Source of the DNA: an uncultured Ruminococcus sp. | GTDB taxonomy: Bacteria; Bacillota; Clostridia; Oscillospirales; Acutalibacteraceae | DNA length: 64,000 bases | Assembly: GCA_902798755.1 (NCBI GenBank) | Contig: CADBYC010000024.1 | Span: forward strand, 62,001-126,000 | Reading direction: 5' to 3' | Shown here: positions 35,055 through 46,484 of the stretch, piece after piece | Numbering within the stretch: position 1 is the stretch's first letter | Layout of the letters: each line of letters starts with the position of its first letter | Program-made: the position numbers and the translations under genes | Notes under the pieces: model-generated | The model's input: only the letters and a program-made list of their open reading frames with translations | Told to the model about the DNA's origin: nothing | The model's database searches: none

Positions 35055-35210
35055 TAGCTGCCGCGAGAGCGGGAACGACTGTTCTTGCCGAATCCACATC
35101 TGAACAATGAGCATTACCGCCTGCGGCTTATCGGTCGCGGGCGGTTTTTGCTTGGCTGATACGCGACGTCATGCGCGATCCGCGACCGTGTATGCTGTTA
35201 TCCCTGCCGA

Positions 35211-35993
35211 TCAGTCGTCAAAGAGCGAGGTGTTCTTGTACCGCTCGATGGTAGCGGCGTAGCTCGGGTCATACCACGCGCTGTTGCTTTGCCGCTTGGG
35301 CAGGGTCGGGGCTTGCGGGGTGTTCAGATAGCCCTCGAACTTCTCGCCGAAGAGCGTCTCGGGGCGCAGGTATTTCTGATACTCCGTGAACTTCCATTCC
35401 TTACACTTCATATCCACGACCCGCTTCATGTCCTCTACCGTGTAACCGTCGTTGAGTAAAGCGGCGATCAGCCTTTCGGTGCTTTTGGCAGTCGGCTGAT
35501 ACCGAGAACCCGCTTTCTGATTCAGATAATCAATAATTTCAGAGGTCTCAAGGATATATCTTGTCGAGCTTGCTCGACCCTCACCCGCGCCGCGCGCGTC
35601 GCTGAGATCATTGTCTTTATCTTCGTCTTTGTTATCGTCTTTGTTTTTGTTTTCGTTTTTGTTTTCGTTTTTGTCTTTGTCATTGTCTTCGCTTGTTTTG
35701 CTTGAATTGCTTGATTTGCGGGCGTTCTGATTGCCCTTCGGCGCTCCGCCCTTTTTGCCTGCTTCGCTCCGCCTGTCGCATAATTCCTGATACTTTCCAA
35801 AGTCGCGGTCGACCTGCTTTTTCATCATGGAGAACATCACACAAATGGCTTTATCATCGGAAAAATCGGGCTTTTCTCCCTTGTCGGCATAGGCGAGCAG
35901 CGCCTTGATCAGCCGCCCTGCCTGAGCGTCCGACAGCAGGCTGAACTCCTCTGCGTAGTCGATGAACAGATTGATGATTTTCGGTTTTTTCAT
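35211..35993 (-). CDS. Phage-type replication initiator-like protein (DUF6291 plus conserved phage C-terminal domain)
   Basis: 260 aa. N-terminal 85 residues: INLFIDYAEEFSLLSDAQAG and YADKGEKPDFSDDKA, typical of a DUF6291-like domain. Then RRSEAGKKGGAPKGNQNARK. Then a very acidic/Asn-Lys linker with KNENKNENKNK encoded by near-identical 12-bp units (35640-35690). The last 110 residues (IDYLNQKAGSRYQPTAKSTE, VVDMKCKEWKFTEYQKYLRP, TLFGEKFEGYLN) match the conserved C-terminal domain of phage replisome organisers. ATG at 35993 preferred. No other phage gene is nearby, so it is an orphan or remnant. Confidence 0.85.
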   Translation of the reverse strand: MKKPKIINLFIDYAEEFSLLSDAQAGRLIKALLAYADKGEKPDFSDDKAICVMFSMMKKQVDRDFGKYQELCDRRSEAGKKGGAPKGNQNARKSSNSSKTSEDNDKDKNENKNENKNKDDNKDEDKDNDLSDARGAGEGRASSTRYILETSEIIDYLNQKAGSRYQPTAKSTERLIAALLNDGYTVEDMKRVVDMKCKEWKFTEYQKYLRPETLFGEKFEGYLNTPQAPTLPKRQSNSAWYDPSYAATIERYKNTSLFDD

Positions 35994-36087
35994 GCATATC
36001 ACCCTTTCACCTATGCCGAGATAAAGAGAAAAGTTGCATACTTTTATGCAACTTTTGAAAAACTGCCTTTGATTTGCCTGTGCGTTC

Positions 36088-36203
36088 ATACTAATCCTTG
36101 ATAAAAAGATTTAATCAGATATTAGTGATATATTTCGGATAGCGCGACGGGAGACGCAGACAGGCTGGCGCCTGTCAAGGAGCCTTTTATTAAGGATTAG
36201 TAT
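36088..36203. mobile_element. MITE-like element, copy B (116 bp, internally deleted)
   Basis: Starts ATACTAATCCTTGATAAAAA and ends TATTAAGGATTAGTAT. Shares its left 90 bp with copy C (56276) but lacks about 55 bp before the right end. Confidence 0.75.
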
Positions 36204-36420
36204 TATTTGCTCCGCATGGAAAAGGGAGAATAAACGTTTCCTGTAGGGGAGATAGGCACCTGACATGCGGACGAGCAATGCTCGTCCCTACGGAAGCGTT
36301 TTATTTGCTCCGCGTGGAAAAGGGAGAATAAACGTTTCCTGTAGGGGAGATAGGCACCTGACATGCGGACGAGCAATGCTCGTCCCTACGGAAGCGTTTT
36401 ATTTGCTCCGCATGGAAACG
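36203..36420. repeat. 98-bp tandem duplication carrying the GGACGAGC palindrome
   Basis: Two nearly identical 98-bp units (36203-36300, 36301-36398) followed by the first 20 or so bases of a third. Each unit has TTATTTGCTCCGC, AAAGGGAGAATAAACG, GGACGAGCAATGCTCGTCC and GAAGCG. One mismatch seen (GCATGG/GCGTGG). Confidence 0.85.
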
Positions 36421-36458
36421 TCGCAACCATAGAAATCGGGGAGTTCATAGTCCGTTCA

Positions 36459-36487
36459 TTGACTTTCCCCCTGCGGTATAGTAAAAT
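36459..36487 (+). promoter_or_regulatory. Promoter of the FHA-FtsW/PBP pair
   Basis: TTGACT, 17-bp spacer, TAAAAT; TATAAT-like boxes also follow. Leader of about 90 nt to the start codon. Confidence 0.55.
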
Positions 36488-36583
36488 ATATAATGTATAA
36501 CTGTAACTAAACCTACAGCGGACGGGCGCTACATTGCCGTCGCGCCTTGCGTTTGCTGTCAAAATTTTACGGAGGTGAGGCGT

Positions 36584-38314
36584 TTGGTTTTGCAGACCTT
36601 TCTGGATATAGCCGCGATCGCGCTGCGGGCGTTGTTGCCCGTTTACGCGCTGGTGATCATTTACCAGTGCTTTGCTTCGGCGCGCCGCCACAGACGTCCC
36701 GAAAAGCCGCTGGTCACGCTCGAGGTGTTGCAGACGGGGCAGAAGATCCCCGTCCTCTTCTGGGAGAACTCCATCGGGCGGTCAAAGGGCTCTGACATTC
36801 GTATCCCCGATATCAGCGTGTCGCGCGACCACTGCGTTTTTCTCAGAAGAAAAGAGGGCTGGTTTGTCTCGGATATCGGCTCAAAGTTCGGTACCTTTGT
36901 CAACGGCGAGCGTACCGAGGGGCGCACCCTCGTGTCGCTTGACGACGAGATCACCGTCGGCCACACCACCCTTGTCTTAAAGCGCGGCGAGGAGTATCAG
37001 GAGAAGCTCCGACCCTCGTGGTTTTTCTCAAAGGCTTCCGACAAGGGCACGCTCAAGCCGTATAAGCTGATGATACTCATCACCTTCTTCCACCTGTTCA
37101 TGGCGGTCGAAGCGTGCTTTTCAAATGAAATAAAGGACTTCGCGCCCCTGTATGTCTTCGGCGCGATGGAGCTGGTCATGTGGGCGTTCTTCTGCGTGTC
37201 GTCGTATGCCTTGAACCGCGTGAATTTCGAGTTAGAGGCGCTCGCGTGCTTCCTCTCGGGCATGGGCATACTCCTGCTCGTGCGGCAGGAGCTGCGCTCG
37301 GCGATCGTGCAGATGATCGCGATGGTCATTGGCATGATCCTCTTCGCGGTCATCGTGAAATTCATCGAGAATCCCGACCGCGTGAACTCGTGGCGGCTGT
37401 GGCTGATGCTCGGCTCTGTCGGACTTTTGGCGGTCACCTTCGTGTTCGCGCGCGTGACCTATGGCGCTGCGAACTGGATCAGTATCGGCGGCGTGTCCGT
37501 CCAGCCGTCGGAGTTCGTCAAGGTCGCGTTCATCTTTGTGGGCGCGGCGGCGCTGGATAAATTACAGACCAAGCGCAACTTTATCGAATTCATCGTCTTT
37601 TCCGCGATCTGCGTCGGCGCGCTAGCGGTGATGGGCGACTTCGGTACGGCGCTGATCTTCTTTTCGACCTTCCTGCTCATCGCGATCATGCGCTCGGGCG
37701 ATTTCAAGACCGTTATCTTAGCGCTGGTCGCCGCGGCGTTCGCCGTCTTTATCGTGCTGAGCATCAAGCCGTACGTCGCCGACCGCTTCTCGGCGTGGGG
37801 ACACGTCTGGGAGCATACGCAGGACAGCGGCGGCTATCAGCAGGTGCGCGTGATGTCCTACATGGCGTCGGGCGGTCTGTTCGGCGTAGGCGTAGGCAAC
37901 GGCTATTTAAAATATGTATTCGCCTCGGAGTCTGACCTCGTGTTCGGTCTGGTCGCCGAGGAAATGGGCGTGATCGTCGCGTTCTCATTGGCGGCGGCGA
38001 TCATCGCGCTGGCGTTTTATTCACGCGCCATCACCACCCGCTCGCGCTCGAGCTTCTACGCGATCTCGGCGTGCTGCGCGGCGGGCTTGATGGTGATACA
38101 ATCGGCTTTGAACATCTTCGGTATCACGGATATATTGCCGCTGACGGGCGTTACCCTGCCGTTTTTGTCGGCGGGCGGCTCGTCGATGATCTCCTGCTGG
38201 GGACTGCTCGCCTTTATCAAGGCGGCTGACGAGCGCACCTACGCCGCCAAGCGCCGCGCTCCCGCGAACGCCCTGCCCGAGCGGAACAGGCAGGAGAGGG
38301 AGGTGCGCGCATGA
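36584..38314 (+). CDS. FtsW/RodA/SpoVE-family glycosyltransferase with N-terminal FHA domain
   Basis: 576 aa. One N-terminal membrane helix, then a cytoplasmic FHA domain (about residues 45-135: NSIGRSKGSDIRIPDISVSR and GTFVNGERTEG), then ten membrane helices of the SEDS family. The conserved loop end GVTLPFLSAGGSSMISCWGL is typical of SEDS peptidoglycan polymerases. FHA domains read phosphothreonine, so activity may answer to a Ser/Thr kinase. Start is uncertain: TTG 36584 has GGAGGTG six bases before; GTG 36575 would sit on the ribosome site. Coupled (ATGA) with the PBP gene. Confidence 0.9.
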   Translation: MVLQTFLDIAAIALRALLPVYALVIIYQCFASARRHRRPEKPLVTLEVLQTGQKIPVLFWENSIGRSKGSDIRIPDISVSRDHCVFLRRKEGWFVSDIGSKFGTFVNGERTEGRTLVSLDDEITVGHTTLVLKRGEEYQEKLRPSWFFSKASDKGTLKPYKLMILITFFHLFMAVEACFSNEIKDFAPLYVFGAMELVMWAFFCVSSYALNRVNFELEALACFLSGMGILLLVRQELRSAIVQMIAMVIGMILFAVIVKFIENPDRVNSWRLWLMLGSVGLLAVTFVFARVTYGAANWISIGGVSVQPSEFVKVAFIFVGAAALDKLQTKRNFIEFIVFSAICVGALAVMGDFGTALIFFSTFLLIAIMRSGDFKTVILALVAAAFAVFIVLSIKPYVADRFSAWGHVWEHTQDSGGYQQVRVMSYMASGGLFGVGVGNGYLKYVFASESDLVFGLVAEEMGVIVAFSLAAAIIALAFYSRAITTRSRSSFYAISACCAAGLMVIQSALNIFGITDILPLTGVTLPFLSAGGSSMISCWGLLAFIKAADERTYAAKRRAPANALPERNRQEREVRA

Positions 38315-39690
38315 AACGGATCATGACAAGATCGCTGGTGCTGTGGTTCGTGACCTTCGCCTTTCTCGGCGGTATCGTGTACCTCGGCGTGATGACCGTC
38401 TGGCACCACAGCGAGTGGGTACAGCAGCCCTTCAACGGGCATATGGCTTCGGCGAACGGCTTGGGCAAGGCGGGCAAGATTGATGACCGCAACGACAAGA
38501 CCCTCGCCTACAGCGAGAACAACGAGCGGCATTACAGCGACGACGAGACGACCCGCGAAGCCCTGCTCCACGTCATCGGCGATGAAGCGCTGAATATCTC
38601 GACGGGTATCCAGAGCCGTTACCGTACGGGGCTGTCGGGCTACAACTTCATCACGGGCGCGGGTATCCCCGATTCTCTGCGCCCCAATACCGACTTAAAG
38701 CTCACCGTGGACGCGGAAGCCTGCCGCGCCGCCTATGCCGCCATGAACGGCAAAAAGGGCGCGTGCGTGGTGTATAATTACAAGACGGGCGAGGTGCTGT
38801 GCGACGTGTCCGCGCCGTCCTTTGACCCTGCCGACCCGCCCGAGATCACGGAAGAAAACGAGAGCGAGTACGACGGCGTGTATCTCGACAACGTCGTGTC
38901 CTCTACCTTTACCCCGGGCTCGGTGTTCAAGATCATCACCGCCGCGGCGGCGATCGAGAATATCCCCGACATTGATAATCAGAGCTTCACCTGCGAGGGC
39001 ACGCTGGACGTTGAGGGCAACCCCATCACCTGCGAGTACGCCCACGGCACGCAGAGCTTCAAGGAAGCGTTCGCCAACTCCTGCAACTGCGCCTTCGCTC
39101 AGATCGCGACGCAGGTCGGCGACGAGAAGATGAAGGCGACCGCCGAGAAGCTCGGCTTCAATAAAGACGATTTCAAAATGAGCGAGATCCCCATCGCGAC
39201 CAGCCACTATGACGCCTTGGGCGCGGGCGATAACGCCCTGTCGTGGTCGGGTATCGGTCAGTATACGGATTTGGCGAACCCCATGCTGATGGCGATGATC
39301 AGCGGCGCTGTCGCGAACGGCGGTACCGCCGCCGCGCCGTATATCGTTGAGGACGACGGCAACCTGATCAACAAGCTCAATATCGCCGTGAACAAGGGCG
39401 GCGACGTGAGCATGATCGCGGGTGAGACCGCCTCGCGCGTCAAGGAGCTGATGAAGGGCTCCGCCGAGAGCTATAGTTGGCGCGGGGTCAGCCTGTCGGG
39501 TCTGCCGTTCTGCGCCAAGACAGGCACCGCCGAGGTGGGCGAGGACAGGGAGCCGACCGCGTGGTTCGTCGGCTTCATCGACGACGACAGCCACCCCTAC
39601 GCCTTCGCCGCGACCATCGTCGAGGGCGGCTACGGCATCACCGCCGCCACCCCCGTCGTAGAGGCGGCGATCGGCGCGCTGGTGAGTTAG
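38311..39690 (+). CDS. Class B penicillin-binding protein (transpeptidase)
   Basis: 459 aa. One N-terminal membrane helix, short dimerisation region, then a transpeptidase domain with SVFK (Ser204-Lys207), SCN (Ser257-Asn259) and KTGT (403-406). Cross-links peptidoglycan and is the usual partner of a SEDS polymerase, here the gene directly before it. Compact, like the PbpA group of Actinobacteria and Firmicutes. Role in division, elongation or spore cortex not decidable from sequence. Confidence 0.94.
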   Translation: MKRIMTRSLVLWFVTFAFLGGIVYLGVMTVWHHSEWVQQPFNGHMASANGLGKAGKIDDRNDKTLAYSENNERHYSDDETTREALLHVIGDEALNISTGIQSRYRTGLSGYNFITGAGIPDSLRPNTDLKLTVDAEACRAAYAAMNGKKGACVVYNYKTGEVLCDVSAPSFDPADPPEITEENESEYDGVYLDNVVSSTFTPGSVFKIITAAAAIENIPDIDNQSFTCEGTLDVEGNPITCEYAHGTQSFKEAFANSCNCAFAQIATQVGDEKMKATAEKLGFNKDDFKMSEIPIATSHYDALGAGDNALSWSGIGQYTDLANPMLMAMISGAVANGGTAAAPYIVEDDGNLINKLNIAVNKGGDVSMIAGETASRVKELMKGSAESYSWRGVSLSGLPFCAKTGTAEVGEDREPTAWFVGFIDDDSHPYAFAATIVEGGYGITAATPVVEAAIGALVS

Positions 39691-39914
39691 GAGCCGTAAG
39701 GAGTTAGGAGTTAGGAGTGAGGAGTTAGGAGTGAGGAGTTAGGAGTGAGGAGTTTCGGTTACTCGCTGCGCTCAAACAGATAGATAGAAACAAAAATATA
39801 CGCTTGCATCTCTTTTTTAGAGGTGCAAGCGTTTTGTTATGCTCGATTTAATTGTAAATCAGGTGTGGACGGAGTCCGCCATTAACTCCTCACTCCTCAC
39901 TCCTAACTCCTCAC
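39691..39914. repeat. Heptamer-bracketed element, copy 10, between convergent genes
   Basis: Long AGTTAGG/AGTGAGG array left (about 39700-39750), CACTCGCTGCGCTC-like module, hairpin ACGCTTGCA...TGCAAGCGT (39800-39832) with T run, GGTGTGGACGGAGTCCGCC hairpin, CCTCACT/CCTAACT array right. Between convergent PBP and glnS genes, so the central hairpin is placed as a two-way terminator. Confidence 0.78.
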
Positions 39915-39926
39915 TGAAAAGAAGTC

Positions 39927-41618
<1,692 letters not shown>

Positions 41619-41662
41619 ATACATTCCCTCATTTTATGGATTGCGAAACGCAACAGTATCGT

Positions 41663-41767
41663 AGTCATTCCGAGGAGGGTTTATCCCGACGTGGGAATCC
41701 CCTTCCGTCTGCAATCGGCTGCAATAATAGGGGGATTGCCACAGCCCCGTTGGGGCTTCGCAATGAC
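41663..41767. repeat. GTCATTCCGAGG-type palindromic element, copy 4
   Basis: Begins GTCATTCCGAGGAGGG, ends GGGGCTTCGCAATGAC, with GTGGGAATCC and GGGGGATTGCCACAGCCCC within. Lies between gltX and glnS, probably in their common mRNA. Confidence 0.7.
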
Positions 41768-41787
41768 ACGGTTGTTACGACGTTTTA

Positions 41788-43236
41788 TTATCTCAATTTT
41801 TCCAGTCCGAGCGCCATTCTTCTCAGGCTCTCGTCCCTGCCTAAGATGTCGAGGATCTCGATCGCGCCGCCGGGGGTGACGGTCTTGCCCGCGACCGCGA
41901 TTCTGGCAGGCCACATGACGGTGCCGTTCTTGACCTCGAGCCTTGTCGCTAAATCGATCAGCGCGTCGTGGATCGCGTCGTGATCCCAGCTCTCGAGCGC
42001 CTGTAATTCGTCATACACCGCTTGGAGCATGACGGGGGCGTTCTCGAGGTTGGTTTTGCTCTTTTTGTTGACGAACAGCTCCTTGTCGTAGTCGGGGAGC
42101 TCCTTGAAGAAGTCGATCTTCCCGGGGATATCGGTGAGCTTGGTGGTGCGCTGTTTGAGGATCGCGGCGAGCTTGCGGTAGTCGAGCGGTGTGTCGCCTA
42201 AGGCTTCTTTGAAGTACGGCGTACAGAGAGCGGTGAACCGCTCGTCCGACATCGCCTTGATGTACTCGCCGTTGAACCACTCGAGCTTGTCGTAGTCGAA
42301 CACCGACGGGCTCTTGCTGATACCGTCAACGCTAAAGGCTTTTGTCAGCTCGTCGAGGGTGAAGATCTCCTGATTGTCCTTCGGACACCAGCCCAAGAGG
42401 GCGATGTAGTTGATGATCGCCTCGGGCAGATAGCCCTCCTTGATCAGGTCGTCAAAGCCCGTCGAGCCGTGGCGCTTAGCGAGCTTCGACACCGTGCCGT
42501 CGGGGTTCTTGCCGTTGATCAGCGGCAGGTGGATATAGGTCGGTATCTCCCAGCCGAACGCTTCATACAGCAGGTTGTACTTCGGCGTGGAGCTCAGGTA
42601 CTCAGAGCCGCGGACGACGTGGGTGATGTGCATGGTGTGGTCGTCGATGACGTTCGCAAAGTTGTAGGTCGGGTAGCCGTCCTGCTTGATCAGGATCTGG
42701 TCTTGCAGCTCGCTGTTCTCGACCGTGATCTCGCCGAATACCGCGTCCGTGAAGGTCGTAGAGCCCTCGGTCGGCATCTTCTGGCGGATAACATAGGGGA
42801 CGCCCGCGTCCAGATTCTTTTGTATCTCCTCGTCGCTGAGGTCGCGGCAGTGGCGGTCATAGCCGCCGCCGACGGTCTCGCTCTGGAGCTTTTCGAGTCG
42901 CTCCTTGGTGCAGAAACAGCGGTACGCCTTGCCCTCTTTGATGAGCTGTTCGGCGTAGGGCAGGTACATGTTCTTTCTCTCGCTCTGCACATAGGGGCCG
43001 TAATCGCCGCCGACGTCGGGGCCTTCGTCGTGGACAAGTCCCGCGGTTTTCAGGGTGTTGTAGATAACGTCTACCGCGCCTTCTACATATCTTTCCTGAT
43101 CGGTGTCCTCGATTCTGAGGACAAAGGTGCCGCCCTGACTTTTCGCTACCAAATATTCATACAGCGCCGTTCTCAGGTTGCCGACGTGCATGAAGCCCGT
43201 CGGGCTGGGCGCGAAACGTGTTCTTACCTTACTCAT
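41788..43236 (-). CDS. gltX: Glutamyl-tRNA synthetase
   Basis: 482 aa class I enzyme. N-terminal [20 protein letters not shown] contains the HIGH equivalent (HVGN); the KMSKS equivalent is [22 protein letters not shown] is typical of GluRS. ATG at 43236 lies inside the last codons of secA (8-bp overlap) with GAGGGAT upstream, so it is coupled to secA. A frame extended into secA by 61 codons is rejected. Because glnS is present, this enzyme may be the discriminating type. Confidence 0.95.
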   Translation of the reverse strand: MSKVRTRFAPSPTGFMHVGNLRTALYEYLVAKSQGGTFVLRIEDTDQERYVEGAVDVIYNTLKTAGLVHDEGPDVGGDYGPYVQSERKNMYLPYAEQLIKEGKAYRCFCTKERLEKLQSETVGGGYDRHCRDLSDEEIQKNLDAGVPYVIRQKMPTEGSTTFTDAVFGEITVENSELQDQILIKQDGYPTYNFANVIDDHTMHITHVVRGSEYLSSTPKYNLLYEAFGWEIPTYIHLPLINGKNPDGTVSKLAKRHGSTGFDDLIKEGYLPEAIINYIALLGWCPKDNQEIFTLDELTKAFSVDGISKSPSVFDYDKLEWFNGEYIKAMSDERFTALCTPYFKEALGDTPLDYRKLAAILKQRTTKLTDIPGKIDFFKELPDYDKELFVNKKSKTNLENAPVMLQAVYDELQALESWDHDAIHDALIDLATRLEVKNGTVMWPARIAVAGKTVTPGGAIEILDILGRDESLRRMALGLEKLR

Positions 43237-46120
43237 TCTGATATCCCTCGTCGATCGGTTTGTGACATTTTTTGTATTTCTTGCCCGAGCCGCACCAGCA
43301 GGGGTCGTTGGGACCGGGCTTTTTCTTCTTATTGACGACCGTTTTGTTGGTCGATACGGTGCCGTCGCCCGAGAATTCCACGGGCTTCGCGACCTGCTCG
43401 CGCTTGAGTCCGAGCTCAACGGCAGAGGGCTTGGGGCGGCGATCCTCTTCGGTCTTTAAGATGACCTTATGCTCGGCGGCTGCCTGCGCTTCCATCTCTC
43501 TGCGCTTTGCTTCAAGCTCTTCTCTGCGCTTCTGGATCTCATACACGCGCTTGGGCGCGACTAAGATCAGCTTGGCGGTCTCCTGGCGAATGGTCTCGAT
43601 CATCTCGTCGAACATGTCGAAGCCCTCGATACGGTACTCGACGACCGGGTCGCGCTGACCGTAGGCGCGCAGACGGATACCCTGCTTGAGCTGATCCATG
43701 TTGTCGATGTGCTCCATCCAGTAGGTGTCGACGGTCTTTAAGAGATAGATACGCTCCATCTCGCGCATCGCGTCTGAGCCGACCAGCTCCTCGTTCTCGG
43801 TATAGAGCTTTGCCGCTCTGTCCTGCAATTCCTTGATGATATCCGCTTTCTCGAGATCGGCGGCGTTCTTTGAGGTGAATTTGTTGCTGTCGTCGATCAG
43901 CCAGCCGCGGTACAGCTCGTTGAGTCCCGCGAGGTTCCAGTCGTCCTTGACCATATCGTCGGCGCAGAACATATTCACGTTGTTCTCGATGGTGTCGTTT
44001 ACCATCTTCACGACCGTGTCGTGGACGTCCTCGCCGTCGAGCACCTGATTGCGCTGACCGTAGATGATCTCGCGCTGGCGGTTCATGACGTCGTCGTAGT
44101 CGAGGACGGACTTACGGATGGCGAAGTTGCGGCTCTCGACCTTTTGCTGGGAGCTTTCGACGATGCTCGTCAGCATCTTCGCTTCGATGGGCTGGTCCTC
44201 CTCCACCTTCATGCGGTCGAGGATCATCGCCATTCTCTCGCCGCCGAAGATACGCATGAGGTCGTCCTCGCAGGAGAGGAAGAATTTACTTTTACCGGGG
44301 TCGCCCTGACGACCGGAACGGCCGCGGAGCTGGTTGTCGATACGGCGGCTCTCGTGGCGCTCCGTACCGATGATGTATAAGCCGCCCGCCGCGCGTACCT
44401 TGTCCGCTTCGGCGTTCGTGTCCTCTTTATGCGCGTTGTAGTATTCCTGATACTTCGCGCGCGCTTCCTTGATGACTTCGTCGTCGGTGTCCGCAAAGCC
44501 CGTCGCCTCGGCGATCACCTCGTCGTCATAGCCCTCTTTTCTCAGCTGAGCCTTCGCCATGTACTCGGCGTTACCGCCGAGGACGATATCCGTACCGCGT
44601 CCCGCCATGTTGGTGGCGATGGTCACGGCGCCGAATTTGCCCGCCTGAGCGACGATCTCGGCTTCCTTCTCGTGGTGCTTCGCGTTGAGTACGTTATGCT
44701 GTATGCCCGCCTTTTTCAAGAGCTTTGAGAGCTGTTCGCTCTTCTCGATGGAGATCGTGCCGACCAGAACGGGCTGACCGACGGCGTGAGCCGCCTTGAT
44801 CTCCTCGATGATCGCCATGAACTTGCCGCGCTCGGTGCGGTAGATGGCGTCCTGCATATCCTGACGGATGACTTCTTTATTGGTGGGGATCTCGACGACG
44901 TCGAGCTTGTAGATCTCCTGGAACTCCTCTTCCTCGGTCTTGGCGGTACCCGTCATGCCCGACAGCTTGCCGTAAAGACGGAAGAAGTTCTGGAAGGTGA
45001 TGGTGGCGAGGGTCTTAGACTCGCTCTCGACCTTCACGCCCTCTTTGGCTTCGATCGCCTGGTGCAGACCCTCGTTGTAACGTCTGCCGTACATCAGACG
45101 ACCCGTGAACTCGTCGACGATGATGACCTCGCCGTCCTTGACGACGTAGTTGACCTCGTTCTTCATACAGCCGTGCGCCTTGATCGCCTGATTGACGTGG
45201 TGCTGGATGGTGACGTTATCGGGGTCGGAGAGGTTCTCAAGATTGAAGAAGCCCTCCGCCTTTTTCACGCCGAGCTGGGTCAGGGTGGCGGTGTGCGCCT
45301 TCTCGTCCACGATGTAGTCGATCTGATTCTCCTGATAGAATTCCTCAAGGTCCTCTTTGTTGTCCGTTTCGGTAAAGACATATTTCTTCATGGTGCGGGC
45401 GAGCTGATCGGCGCGCTCGTACAGGTCGGACGCCTTGTCGCCCTTGCCCGAGATGATCAGCGGGGTACGCGCTTCGTCGATCAGGATCGAGTCGACCTCG
45501 TCCACGATCGCGAAGGCGTGCTGACGCTGTACCTTCTGCTCCTTATACACGACCATGTTGTCGCGCAGGTAGTCAAAGCCCAGCTCGTTGTTCGTGCCGT
45601 AGGTGATGTCCGCTTCATACATCGCCTTGCGCTCGTTTGCGGGGATATCGTGAATGATCAGACCCACCGAAAGCCCTAAGTAGCGGTATAATTTACCCAT
45701 CCACTCACTGTCGCGCTTTGCGAGGTAGTCGTTGACGGTGACGATATGCACGCCCTCTCCCGTCAGGCCGTTGAGGTAGGCGGGCAGGGTGGCGACGAGG
45801 GTCTTACCCTCGCCGGTTTTCATCTCGGCGATACGCCCCTGATGCAGGACGATGCCGCCGATGATCTGCACGGGGAAGTGCTTCATGCCAAGCACGCGCC
45901 AGCTCGCTTCTCTGCATACCGCGAACGCATCGGGCAGGATATCGTCGGTGGTCTCGCCGTTTCTCAGGCGTTCCTTGAGTATATTGGTCTGGTTCTTCAG
46001 TTCTTTCTCCGACATCTTCGCGTACTTGTCCTCTAAGGAGAGTACCTTGTCGCATATCGGACGGATGCGCTTTAGCTCACGTGTAGAGTAGTCGCCGAAC
46101 AGCGCCTTGAATAAACCCAT
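43229..46120 (-). CDS. secA: Preprotein translocase ATPase SecA
   Basis: 963 aa, full length. Walker A in [21 protein letters not shown]-like [11 protein letters not shown], helicase motifs [13 protein letters not shown] and [13 protein letters not shown]-terminal zinc SEC-C motif [14 protein letters not shown]. Drives protein export through SecYEG at the membrane. Start preceded by GAAAGGA. Coupled with gltX downstream. Confidence 0.96.
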   Translation of the reverse strand: MGLFKALFGDYSTRELKRIRPICDKVLSLEDKYAKMSEKELKNQTNILKERLRNGETTDDILPDAFAVCREASWRVLGMKHFPVQIIGGIVLHQGRIAEMKTGEGKTLVATLPAYLNGLTGEGVHIVTVNDYLAKRDSEWMGKLYRYLGLSVGLIIHDIPANERKAMYEADITYGTNNELGFDYLRDNMVVYKEQKVQRQHAFAIVDEVDSILIDEARTPLIISGKGDKASDLYERADQLARTMKKYVFTETDNKEDLEEFYQENQIDYIVDEKAHTATLTQLGVKKAEGFFNLENLSDPDNVTIQHHVNQAIKAHGCMKNEVNYVVKDGEVIIVDEFTGRLMYGRRYNEGLHQAIEAKEGVKVESESKTLATITFQNFFRLYGKLSGMTGTAKTEEEEFQEIYKLDVVEIPTNKEVIRQDMQDAIYRTERGKFMAIIEEIKAAHAVGQPVLVGTISIEKSEQLSKLLKKAGIQHNVLNAKHHEKEAEIVAQAGKFGAVTIATNMAGRGTDIVLGGNAEYMAKAQLRKEGYDDEVIAEATGFADTDDEVIKEARAKYQEYYNAHKEDTNAEADKVRAAGGLYIIGTERHESRRIDNQLRGRSGRQGDPGKSKFFLSCEDDLMRIFGGERMAMILDRMKVEEDQPIEAKMLTSIVESSQQKVESRNFAIRKSVLDYDDVMNRQREIIYGQRNQVLDGEDVHDTVVKMVNDTIENNVNMFCADDMVKDDWNLAGLNELYRGWLIDDSNKFTSKNAADLEKADIIKELQDRAAKLYTENEELVGSDAMREMERIYLLKTVDTYWMEHIDNMDQLKQGIRLRAYGQRDPVVEYRIEGFDMFDEMIETIRQETAKLILVAPKRVYEIQKRREELEAKRREMEAQAAAEHKVILKTEEDRRPKPSAVELGLKREQVAKPVEFSGDGTVSTNKTVVNKKKKPGPNDPCWCGSGKKYKKCHKPIDEGYQNE

Positions 46121-46484
46121 AGTATCCTTCCTTTCGTTACGGGGCGGCGGCGCGGCCGAACGCCGATCGGCGTTCGATCCTTCGCTGCAGGGTGTAAATC
46201 CCTATATAACCCCATTATAGATAATCATTATACCATATTAAACAGAAAAAATAAAGGAAAATATGTAAATAATCATTCTCTCTTTTTTGGGTAATTTGTA
46301 CGCGGCACAGGAACGGTCAGGCACTTTTTGGACTTATATTTCTATTATGATATTGAATTTCAGGGACGGTTGATGTAAAATAATAACTACATGTGTGGTT
46401 TTTACCCGAAAAAGCGTGCCTCATCTGCCGAAAGGCTTTTTGAGCGGTACGCGGCGGGCAGACCGGATGACGCGGGGAATGACT
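46121..46484. other. Intergenic region between secA and ktrB; perfect 20-bp palindrome
   Basis: A divergent promoter region. CGAACGCCGATCGGCGTTCG (46157-46176) is a perfect 20-bp palindrome about 37 bp upstream of the secA start. The rest is AT-rich (46200-46300), and a weak TTGGAC-N17-TATTGA may serve ktrB. I looked for a c-di-AMP riboswitch upstream of the potassium genes but found no core match. Confidence 0.5.

Noticed and set aside
35211..36203. Prophage region
   Set aside because: Only one phage-type gene; no integrase, structural or lysis genes and no clear att repeats around it.
46121..46484. c-di-AMP (ydaO) riboswitch before the potassium genes
   Set aside because: Family context would fit, but I found no GGGGGACCCA-like core or the expected closing stem.
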